Shown: positions 21,157 to 31,834 of the stretch, piece by piece | How positions within the stretch are numbered: the first letter of the stretch is position 1 | Layout: the number at the start of each line of letters is the position of its first letter | Assembly: GCA_940671915.1 (NCBI GenBank) | Contig: CALNVZ010003434.1 | Coordinates: 28,688,448 to 28,752,447, forward strand | Source: Paracentrotus lividus | Lineage: Eukaryota; Echinodermata; Echinoidea; Camarodonta; Echinidae | DNA: 64,000 bases | Direction of reading: 5' to 3' | The notes under the pieces: model-generated | Told to the model about the DNA's origin: nothing | What the model saw: only the letters and a program-made list of their open reading frames with translations | The model's database searches: none | Translations under genes and position numbers: made by a program

Positions 21157-24100
21157 AAAAAAAAAAAAAAAATCTCAAATATAATAAGTAATATCCTCGG
21201 TATATATTTACATATTTTTTTAGATGTGGATGAATGTACTTCTGGCACTAGCTTATGTGACTTTCAAATGGAGGATGCTCAAGACACCATCGGCTCATTC
21301 ATGATGTACCTGTAATAATGGATACGGGTTGAACACGACGGGGTTACTTGTGATGGTATAATCAACTGTAATAATTTAAAAGAGGAGGGGGGTTCATTTA
21401 AGAAAATTATAAACCGGAAATATATATAAATATATCTAGCAATTAAATAGAAACAGATGATCGAGACGTAGCTCTTCTACTAATGCTAATTCACAAGCTT
21501 TAATCGGCTACCAATGCCTTACACCAGGTCGGTAGTTTTTCTAGTTCATCTGTAGAGAGGCGCTCAAGGGGACAACGAAGAGGTCCACTGCGTTCTGAAT
21601 TGTTATAGCAGTTTTGTACAAAAGGTAAGATGTATAACCACGTAAGAGATATCGCATGTATGCATGTGAGATGTAGGGAGACGGGGACTAATGTATACAC
21701 GTGGCAATTGTAAAAGAGGCTTCCCATTCCAGCGAACACGCTATAAAACTCAAAATTTTGTAGAGAACATGCGCATTTAGTTCACTGGGGCTCCACATGC
21801 TGTATGAGTGTTAGCGAGATTTAACGGTTCGTGAACTTGCCTACAGCGGAAAACGTTTTTTTTGAGGCATAAAAAGTAATAATTTCAGCATTACCATTGT
21901 GTTTTCTTCTGGACAAATATGTGGATGAAGCTACGTGCTGCATTTTTGATATTTAGAAATTAATGTCTCTTAGGCCATAAATTTTGCTAAAGTTTCAACG
22001 ACGAATACCCGAAGCTAAGATAGAAAAAATCTCTCCAAATATGGTCCACCATCTGCGAGGGGGCATAGTAACAAGCTGTGTACAATTGGCCGCTCGTTGT
22101 CTGTTAAAGTAACTCCCGTGGAAACTCGGTAAGGCAGAATTTCCGCTCGAATGCAACACCAATGCTATAAATAACCATCCAAGGGCCGCGGAGCGTTTTT
22201 GGAAGTGGAGGGGCTGAGCGGCAAGTGGGCAAGGGGATGGGGGGAACGGGGGGGGGGGGCTGAACAGACTAAAAATCCAATGTATGGTAATCTTTCCGTT
22301 TTGTACACGTTCGCGACGAAGCCCTCCCAGCTCCGTGGCCCTGCAAATTAACATAAAAAACATTAAATTGCCTCCGGAATTTGTTGCTTCCTGTAAACAT
22401 AATTAAAACATAATAGAAACCTCTGAACCAATGGAGCGTAAAGGAAGAGACTCTGCCGAGACTCTCAAGAACGTCTCACGCGAAAATATAAAAAAATCCG
22501 TCTCCGAAAGTCAGGCAGACCTCTCGGAGACTCTCTAATACTATTTTATCGCGTCGGGAGAACTAAGGAATTCCCTAATTCTGTCGCGGAGCGTCTCGGA
22601 TAGATAGAAAAGGTAGACGAAAGAAAGACAGAGGAAGGAGAGAGGGAGGGATGGCAGCCCCCATATAAAAAATAAAATATAATTTTCAATACTGGAATAC
22701 CTGAAAGATACTATGTCCAACTAGTTTTGTTAAAAGGGCAAAGACATATTGGATTTTGCAGAAGAAAAAAATGGCGTAAATTTTGAAGATTGGTTTTTAC
22801 ATAAAAGAGAAAGAAAGAAAAAAAAGCTGTAATTTACTCTTCTCAGAAATGGTTATCACTTTATTTTGCAAGAATGCGTTATGAGTCAAAGGCGTAAGCC
22901 TAACATCATGAAGTGATTATAGGAGCAACAGTTGTCGAGTTAAAGAAATATTGTCGTAGAGTTAGCAGAAGTAGATGAAAGAACCAAATATGAATTATGA
23001 AGGTTCTATATAATTATACAGTTAAAGGGTGAAGCCACAACAACCTAAAAAAAAAAAAAACTATCAACTTTGTCCGCATTTCATGGCATATAACAAGTGG
23101 AAAATGTAATATAATGGGTATCGCATCTGTCATGTCCATTAGTATTGATTTAGTTATTGTGGTTAAAGATGTTTAATTTGTCATGGTCGCATAGCTTTGA
23201 TAAAGGAAGAAACTAAAATCGTTACAAGTTCATGGTGTTAGCAATTGGCCCCGCACGTCTGGTGTATCACATTGCCTGTTCTCGTGCACGGGGCATTGTT
23301 AACTCGACTCATTCTGTTTATGAAATGCGTAATGCGGAGCTTCAAGAGAGTGACTTGGTTTTACATTAACCGCAAACCGTATTCATATGTAAAGGCTAAG
23401 ATAATGCATTCTTCATTTTTATTTAGTTAAAGCAATGTATTTTAGCTTCATAAGCTGAAAGGACAGGGTCAAATTGGAAAAAAGTTTACAATTGCCCGGT
23501 CTCTGCCTCATCCCCACACGTTAAAACAGCTGGTTCTCTTTTTTCTAAAATTCACTTACAATAAACTATCAGAAATTGCGAGACTGCACTGAATCGTAGA
23601 CTTATTAAAATAATGTGTTCTGGTTCATAATAGGTTGCTTCGATTGTGAATTCATTTCATCACTATCTGCATAATTCTTATATCTTGAATTCTTTCGATC
23701 CAAACTTTTGGTATTGCATTTTCAGTTTCGAATACATAAAATCAATTAACAAAGAATTGATCAGCACTCGACGAATATGTTCTCTTGGCGAAATCCGTCC
23801 ATTTTCTATTATGCCATTAATTGTTATATACGTTTTGAAACCATTCTTTAAGATAAAGGTTTTCTATCATGTGTATTTATTTATGTTGTACCACAACTCC
23901 AAGATATGAGACAGTCTATACCACCCCTATAAAGGTCGGGTACCTTTTGTTTTACGGGGCAAAAACTCAACATGTCTTTACTGAAACAGTCCTGTTTTCA
24001 GAGTAAATAAAAAAAGGCAATATTTTTCAATCCAATATCTAAATATAGAACTTTACGGTAGCATCATTTTATCATTTCAAACATGATAGAATGTAAGGAT

Positions 24101-25970
24101 TGATTTAGAGTTTAAGTCTATCATAACTTAGTCCTCCATTTTCATATTATTACCAACCGACTGTTCTCTTGACTTTCTCGTTTCAGGGGGGGGGGGGTGA
24201 ATTCCATTAAAAATTATACATCAATTTATTCCAAACGATATATTCCAATATAACATATATAAACTTTTGAGTGATATAAGAAGGAAAGCGAATAGGTTAA
24301 CACAGACATAAACAACAAATATTGAATTACAAAGAAAAAAATTCAAGAGACAGGAACCCCAAAATGATAATAAAATAAAAAAGAATCTATTTCCTTTCTT
24401 TTCTTCAAATAACGATTGAAAAAAATCACAATATATACTTTAATTAATGAATTATGTATTCCCCATCTGAATACTTAATGGTTATATGTACATGTATGCA
24501 GGGTATTTTAAATTCATATAAAAACTGCTGCAAGCACATACAAAAAATCTCATATATTAAAAAGTAAATTAAGTCCTTCAAAAGAGAAGCCACCCGCAGT
24601 TTTAGGGGATGAAACTCGTTAAAATCGTGAAAATTGTTGCTAGTGTTGGAGCACATGAGATGTTTTTTTTCTTGTTTCTCTTCTATCTTTGTTTTTTGTT
24701 TTTTTAGTTATTTATAAATAATTTATTAAGGCATCAATACGTTTTATACTGTGATCACTTACTTATAGGATTTTATAGATCAACTTCAATTTTATTCATT
24801 TTAAATGTTCATATTTTTTCTACTACAAATTATAATTTTCCGTTTATTTAAGATTCATTCCGTGTTCTTTGCATGTCTAGTTCCCGCGAGACTGTTCTGA
24901 GATTCAAACTGGTGGTGTGAACTTCTGGGTCTATTTTCTATCTATCCTGATGTGGTAATAATTACATTAATGTGTAACTGTGATATGGATACGATGGGTC
25001 GGATGGAACGGGTGCGTTCAAATTTTATTCATTCTTGCAAAATTCTTGTGAAGAGCGGGCGTGACTGTAATCAATTTATCATTAATATCTATATCGTCGG
25101 CTGGAAATAGTAGGATGTATTCCTATTCTTTTAACAAATTACTCCTTATTTTGGTTTCAGATTAAATGTGCTTGTTGTGGATTGTTTCGGTAATGTAATT
25201 TCAATTAGATCATTCAAATAAAATTCTCTATTTCATAGTAACGGTATTAAAAAGAGTATTTATTATAGTTCATCAGTTTTTTCTTCTAATTTAATGACAT
25301 AATGACGATTTGTTTAATGTTCGTTTCCGTTGGAAATTAACTAGCAATTCATCTGAATCGTGGAAAATAAAACTGGGCCAGTTCTTCGATACACATGGAT
25401 TATAAAACCTACCACAAAGATATTAATTAAGATTATTCAAATCTATGATGAGGGCAAGTGTTATGACCTTCATTTCCTTTCCCTCCCTCTTCAGCGCACA
25501 GCGCTTCTCTCATCTGTCCGTGAATATATTGCACACGAATTACATATCTATTTGAGGGAAACTGGTCGTAGTTTACCTTTTAACTAAATCACGGTACCAT
25601 ACAGTAATGGTGAAGATATTAATTTTCAAAAATCCCACAGTATATTCATATTTTCTTTTTTTTTTGTCTAATTCATAATGTAAAATAAACGTAGGTAGTT
25701 GCCACGCAGACCAGGACGCGTTCGGTTGACTTCTATCTCGGATGGTCTGATTACGAGGGTTTCGGAAACGTCTCTGGCGAACACTGGCTCGGTAACGACA
25801 ACATTCACGATCTTTCAGGCCACAGAAGACCTATCGAACTACGGATTGACCTCGAAAGACTTCGATGGAGACAACTCGCTACGGGCCCACTTATAGAGTG
25901 AGAAGGTAGCTGATGAGGCAGCTAGAATACAGCACTGATGTTGAGATTATTCAGGGGATGCAAGGTTAAT
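19652..25970 (+). pseudogene. error-rich inverted copy of the EGF/fibrinogen-domain gene
   Basis: EGF-type exons lie at 19652-about 19756 (CGSNPCRNGWCKETMEGYEC), 20344-about 20480 and 21224-21357. Fibrinogen exons follow at about 24883-25012 and 25696-25950. The last three correspond to exons of the minus-strand gene at 13170-18975. Here every exon carries scattered one- or two-base insertions and deletions that break the frame, in coding and intronic DNA alike. The final fibrinogen exon is absent because the duplicated block stops near 26775. It could be a decayed duplicate. The indel pattern fits unpolished long-read sequence better. Confidence 0.7.
20864..21088. mobile_element. foldback pair of Penelope-like tails with hammerhead cores
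   Basis: Inverted arms of about 100 bases (20864-20961 and 20979-21088) surround a short loop. On the plus strand CTGATGA is at 21005-21011 and GAAA at 21027-21030, with GCAA/TTGC able to form stem II between them. The left arm gives the same core on the minus strand. This is the canonical CUGANGA...GAAA hammerhead core known from Penelope-like elements. It sits in the error-rich stretch, so the few arm mismatches may be sequencing noise. Confidence 0.6.
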
Positions 25971-26775
25971 TAATTTGTGTAGCCACCTATTCACATCTTA
26001 GATAGTTCTGCCTAACATGTCCACATCTTACCTACGGTGCCCTCAAGACACCGTTTCTGTCTAATCTTTAAAAGCCATTAAAGTTGAAATATTTCTTGCC
26101 TCTGTATTTATTCTCAGTTATAGTGAGATGTGCTCAGCTGAAATAAACAATGATTAAGTTGAAGGAATGTCACAATAAGTTCACGAACGTAATCTTATTA
26201 TGCATGCAGAAATAATCATCACCGACTCATACAATTCAACAGGATTTCTTTCCGTTACCACTACTGGGGACTAGGGGTAACTTTAAATAATGCGACATCA
26301 TTTGGAAATAAAGATAATCTATTGAATTTAATGGTATGGGAACAGTGCGCTAATATTATGTAACAGGTAAGAATCACTTTTTCTATTTGTTAATTACCGA
26401 CAAACGGGGAAAACGATTTCCCTTGCCAAATTTTCTTTATCGTGAGGTACATTAAAATAACTACTTATGCTTCTGTGAGTTGGTAGGTAGTAGATAGAAT
26501 GTCATTTCCTTTACTACTCCATTGCAAACCTCGGTTAGCCCGTGCTTATGATTGCATGAGAGCGGCGATGCCCGGGGGGGGGGGGGCGACAGGGGATGAA
26601 GTACTTTTTTTCTGGGGGATCGTCCCCCCTCAATGGCGTTTTTAGATGCGCTTAACATTTTTTTTTTAAATCTTAGTGATTCAGATAGTGAATTGCCATT
26701 TAAGGAGGCGAAAAGTATGCTCAAATTACACATGCCTAATGTCATCGTATGGGGAAAACTTTCGGCTTCGCTCGT
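21243..26775. repeat. right arm of large inverted duplication of 13715-18975
   Basis: Read in reverse complement, 13715-18975 matches 21243-26775 collinearly. The match includes the EGF exon, element A (here about 21675-23510), the LINE fragment (about 23515-24190) and two fibrinogen exons. The right arm is about 270 bases longer (5%), spread over many one-base insertions. Similarity stops near CTTTCGGCTTCGCTCG at 26775. Confidence 0.88.
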
Positions 26776-27074
26776 CTGGGGAGGCAACTAGCCTCCGAGG
26801 ATGAGTATGGAATAAGCTTTGGTATGGTCTGCAACATGCTTCCATTGGGATGTTCTTTCTCTTTACACTCGTTGAACATTGGTAAGGTGTAGTTAAGACC
26901 TAACCCATCGGAACATTTCCCGATAGAACTTGCCGCCTCTCCGGTGTCGAATGACAAGAGTAGAGCTGAATTTCCAAATAAAAACAATTCCGAATGGCAT
27001 ATTTGAAGGTGAATTTTTTAATGTTACATCATTGTTTTAATGTAATCTTATCAAGTTTTTTTTACGGGCCTATA

Positions 27075-27743
27075 TGAAGAGCTCATTTCCAAAAGGTACT
27101 ACATCCACTTTCCATCAAAATTCATTTTTTTTACATTAATCTACTCATTTTTAGCACCTCTACACACTGTTACAAACAGAAACATGAATTTTCAATGGGA
27201 AGGGTGAAAAAAATTACTTTCAAAAATCATATCATTTCCAAAAGGTACTACATCCATTTCAGTTCGTTTCCAAAAGGTACTACATCCACTTTTATGTAGT
27301 CCCATGTATTTGTTTTTATTGCATGTAAAGAGTGCGTAGTTGGCTGGGTTCGCCAGAGCATTAGTTTGAAAACTTGTGTACTCAATGCAAGGTGTTTTTT
27401 TTCTTTAAACATGACATCTACTTAAAGCAATACGAAATAATGCAAAATGGTTCCTTTTTGAAAAAAAAAAAATTGCTGAGATACATGGTAATTTACATAC
27501 TCTGAGACATTTCGTTTCCAAAAGGTACTACATCCATCAGAACAAAAAATTAAAAATTTGTTTACAGAAAAACTTGCAGACCTAGATTTCTGTTAAACTG
27601 GTTTCCCTTTAGCATCATAGAGTAGAACAGTCTGTAAAAGTTTCATTCCAAACAGACACTCTTATCAATGAAAAATTAAAAAAACGTGTTTTTCTCTGAA
27701 TTAACAAATATGGATGTAGTACCTTTTGGAAATAACCTCTTCA
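27075..27743. mobile_element. TA-flanked element B with five exact copies of a 22-mer
   Basis: The ends are TGAAGAGCTC... and its inverted counterpart ...ACCTCTTCA. TA lies at 27073-27074 and 27744-27745. A 22-mer whose core is CCAAAAGGTACTACATCCA occurs exactly at 27086, 27235, 27267 and 27515 on plus and at 27711-27732 on minus. There is no coding frame. The outermost copies abut the terminal repeats. Confidence 0.75.
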
Positions 27744-27959
27744 TAATTATGTGCGTTTCATCAGGTCAGTCGTAAAGTTACAAAGGACTTGAAACAAAGA
27801 ACTTGAATATGTTCTTGGTGTTCCACGAATCCCATTAATTATTTTCCACAAAAATTGATCGCCAGTCGTTCGCAAAATTGTTAAAATTCCCATTTTGCCC
27901 CCCCCCCCCGACCTTTGCCACTGCAAAAACTTTACTCTAAACTTGTTGTATTTTAATTT

Positions 27960-28073
27960 TGAAGTCAAAAGGAGCCTGAGCTTTCGATCCTAGCAGAATC
28001 TTCGTCAGAGACAAAATTTTGTCTCTGACGAAGATTCTGCTAGGATCGAAAGCTCAGGCTCCTTTTGACTTCA
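27960..28073. mobile_element. perfect 114-base palindrome with hammerhead cores
   Basis: The two 57-base arms are exact reverse complements with no loop, centred between 28016 and 28017. Each strand reads CTGACGA (plus: 28024-28030), a GATTC/GGATC stem, then GAAA (28048-28051). This is the Penelope-type hammerhead core in head-to-head form. Confidence 0.7.
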
Positions 28074-28687
28074 TTTTACACCATTAGCTCTCCTTTATAG
28101 GATAAGCAGTTTCAGCAGTTCTCTTATTTTGTATTTTAATTTTGATACATTCATATCTGTAAAAGTGTGGGCTTATAATTATTATAGTTAGTAAGAGCGC
28201 CAGTCGAGCATTGCGAATGTATATGACCCTTGATATTTGAACTGTTGTATATACGTTCTGCATCACGGAACTCTGGATTATTGTATGAATGAACACCTAT
28301 ATTTTATGTAATTTGAATTAGTAATGTATGGAGAGCTATCTTTGTGGGGAAAAGTGGATAACTCTAATCAGATAGTCTTCATGTCAAGAACGACCGGGGT
28401 GTCATCCAATTGTCTGCACCGGAACACACCGCTAATATATACCATTTTTTATTTGGTAGATAAAAGAATGGAAAGAGAAAGAGGTAGGCAAGTTAACATA
28501 TAATCTTGTAAATAGAGTAACAGGAAACATTGCACAAAGACATTTTTTTTTCCTGGTTCACAACGTGCAACCACCTCCTACACCATCGACTGTAAATGTA
28601 GAATTATATTCACAATTTGAAATATTCATAATGAAGGCTCCTATTATATTATTGTGTAATTCATTATTCTACTCTTACAACTGTCAA

Positions 28688-28798
28688 ATGGTTAAGTCTC
28701 TCCAAATAACAGTCTTTGTCATATTGGCATTGGCAAGTACACATGCTATATTTGGTAGACTTTCAAAACCAACCAAGAGTACTGGAGTGCATGACTAA
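28688..28798 (+). CDS. candidate small secreted peptide (weak)
   Basis: A 36-residue frame begins MVKSLQITVFVILALASTHA, a plausible signal peptide. A short basic remainder, IFGRLSKPTKSTGVHD, follows before TAA. I do not recognise the family. There is no visible splice partner, and the only promoter hint is the AT-rich ATATATACC about 250 bases upstream. It could be a first exon, or chance. Confidence 0.2.
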   Translation: MVKSLQITVFVILALASTHAIFGRLSKPTKSTGVHD

Positions 28799-28799
28799 G

Positions 28800-29132
28800 C
28801 GATTGTTGCCGGTATGTATCACGAAATATCCATCACGATATCATGTAACATTTACCAACTTTATTTCATTACCATCGAATTTATGGTCATAATAAATTAT
28901 TTTCTTACTATGTTTTTCGTGGTATGTGTCATCAAATGTCACGTTCCTTCACTTCGAAATGCATGTAGTTGTCAAGGAATGTTGTATTTTTAATATCTCG
29001 TAATTTAGATGGATGATTAAAACCATGGATTAGATCAATGAGGCGCTTTCATGTATTAGTTAAAAGTTGTCCCAACAACAGATACAAAGGTATGAACTCA
29101 ATACACACACCGCACACACACACCACCTCACG

Positions 29133-29165
<33 letters not shown>

Positions 29166-31538
29166 CACACACTGAAGCATAAAACTTATTTACACTTTCA
29201 CACAATAGATAGTCATTAAGTGTAAAATCACTCCTGTCGATGCTTTTCTTTAATGAAAAAATTGTATGGAATCTATCACATACAAAAAGCAAAGTGGGTG
29301 CTGAATACAAATTTTCCTCCTTCTTGTAGTGATTTAGAATAACAGAAAAAATGATGATCTATCGTGATAAACTAAAATGCATATATTTAACTTCATTTAC
29401 GTATTCTAGGGTTACTCAGCATTAGATAAAACAAGTTTTGCAGGGAGTTGATAAAACTTTACTTTATCATAGACAATGAAGTAAACAGGCGCCATCTTAC
29501 TCTCCACATTCCCAACATCTACACCCCATGAAAAACATCCAAATCGGATTAGCAGGTTAATCTAATGTCATACACATCACACTGCCCCCCCAAAATAAAA
29601 AAAAAAAAAATAACTTGACTAATGAATAATAGATAATTTTAAAAAAATGTCCAGTGGAGTTTAAATAATGCCATTCCGTGAGGTACATGTCTATATTAAC
29701 CATTACATATTTTCTTACTAGCGATTATGTGTGGATTAGTTGTAATTTTCCCCCCTGGTAAGTGACCAAACAGAAGAAAATTTAAAAAGATATTACAAAC
29801 AAAAAGAAAAACTAAAAAACCTAGTTGTGTATCTCCCCACAAATAGCAATGTGATTACTATTGCACACAAGGAGACACACCAACATGTGACACTTTTTGC
29901 AGATACTTTTCTTGTCCCTGTGTCAGTCACTATGGTATACATAGGCAAATTCTTAAAATACCTCACCGAGGTGCTCACCGCCCCCTTTAAAGATCAACCT
30001 TCCTCACAGAAGTCAATCGAAAACTGACCCAAAAAGTCGACCTCTTTTCCCTGTTGTTGGTAAATATCAACAGATCGATTTACACAGTTGGCTTGTTGCT
30101 AATATTCGACCAATTATGGGTGCTATATGCATGAAATTGGATTTGAAAATATTTTTAACTTAACAAATCAATTTTGAACACAGAGGTTATTTGACGTCAA
30201 ATTAATCGTTTTGTTCCTTTATGCAGGTCCCATCCGAGTTAAGTTTAATCGGAGTTGGTATTAATTCATATTATTCTGCTTATGGAAGTAAAAGCAAGAA
30301 ATTATGCTTATCTAACTAACCCAATAGGAAACTCGTATTACTATTAGCTTTAACTGCGTGTAACGTTTTCTACTGCCTAAAAAAGTATTTCTTTGTTAGT
30401 TTTACCACATCCTAGTGTCGTTATAGTCTTTGGGATTGAATTACTGGTGATTGATAAAAACGCGCCGACCTATACATCTATATTTTATAGATTTTTGGGA
30501 AATGGTTCCACGATGGCCTGATAATTCTTATCCGATTTTGGACAGGTAATCGAACTTATAGACATGAAAAGTGACCAGCAATGTTGAGAGAAAAGTACGG
30601 TGCAAGGGTGTTTATTTCCCTAAAGTTAAGGACCAGGATTTCCAGCCAATGAATCTCCTGAGCCACGGACTAGGGTATGAGTGTGTTTATTATGTAATTT
30701 GCCAAGATATGAAATTTTCTACAACTTAATAGAATACCTCCGTTACCCATAAGCAGCTTATCAGGGAAAGCCGTAGCTAATAAAAAAGACACTTAAAATC
30801 CAGCTTCTCTTCCGTTATGCATACAAAATCGGCGGAACCTAGAAGGGGGAGGTAAGAAGGGCTGAAAGCCAATGCCTCATGTACTTCCACTTGGTTGATT
30901 CGCCTTGTTTCAGCAACCGTGGGGTTTTTGTACAAGGAAAGAGTCGTATCCGCAAATCCCTAAGAGTGATACCATCTATACCCGCAGTTTTGTGATTTTT
31001 GAAGTACAACTGATTCACCCCAGCCTATCTCTCCCTCACCCCACCCCCTCCCACACCACTTTTGCGGATTCCCTAGTCAATTGGAGAGGACATATATTAT
31101 AAAAAAACCCCTTGCCCCTATTTCCACTATTAATTTGACAAAGTACAGAAGCTCAGTTCATCCACCTGTAAAAGAATGGTCAGCCTTTAATTTATAAAAA
31201 CTCTTAAAACATGTTTTTGAAAATTAAATTTACTAATGCCATGGTGTACCCTCCTAGTCCCCAATTGGCCTTGGTTTTTTAAACCCAGTTTACAGTGCTG
31301 TTCCTATATGTTTAGGTTAAAAATATAGCAAATGTCTTCGAAGTTTATTCAATGTCCAGTATATGTCGTCGCAGCTCTAGTCCTGTCTCCGGATTATTTG
31401 TATGCGTAAAACTTTGGTTCGAACATACGTATTTCTAATTTTTCTGTGAAATATTTATTTTCCAATCTGTTCAACTTACTTTTCTATTTAATTTTTTTTG
31501 TCGGTAGTACCCACTGTCTAGCGCCACTATAGCGCCCT

Positions 31539-31583
<45 letters not shown>

Positions 31584-31834
31584 ACGATTATCACATTGTT
31601 ATCTCATTAAGACCTTGTTCTTAAACACGGACTTTGTCTTTTCGCACCTGACCTTTCAACCTCCGATTCACCTTATTAATTAATAACAGTATAGAGTTAA
31701 GATTAATCATCACGATGCGTACATACTACAACATGAAAAGACGCTATTTCAATTCGTAAAAGAACTTTGATTTCGCAAGTTTCTTTTGGTTATCTTTATT
31801 TCAATGCCCCACATTTTTTTAATTCGTCACCAAG
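28800..31834. other. intergenic region upstream of SEC14-like copy 1
   Basis: No gene is supported. It contains a (CA)n tract at 29103-29166 and a (CT)n tract at about 31543-31580. The remainder is AT-rich sequence in which I see no domain, RNA or repeat I can name. The CT tract lies about 255 bases before the SEC14-like start codon and may be in its promoter. Confidence 0.5.

Noticed and set aside
19652-25970. A second functional fibrinogen-domain gene
   Set aside because: All copied exons are frame-broken by scattered small indels shared with introns, and the last exon is missing.
26742-26987. 81-codon minus-strand frame, possibly an exon
   Set aside because: No domain, no convincing splice partners, and it overlaps the edge of the error-rich inverted arm.
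27086-27732. Regularly repeated 22-mer as a CRISPR-like array
   Set aside because: The spacing is irregular (10 to over 200 bases), one copy is inverted, and the window is eukaryotic. The copies lie inside a TA-flanked element.
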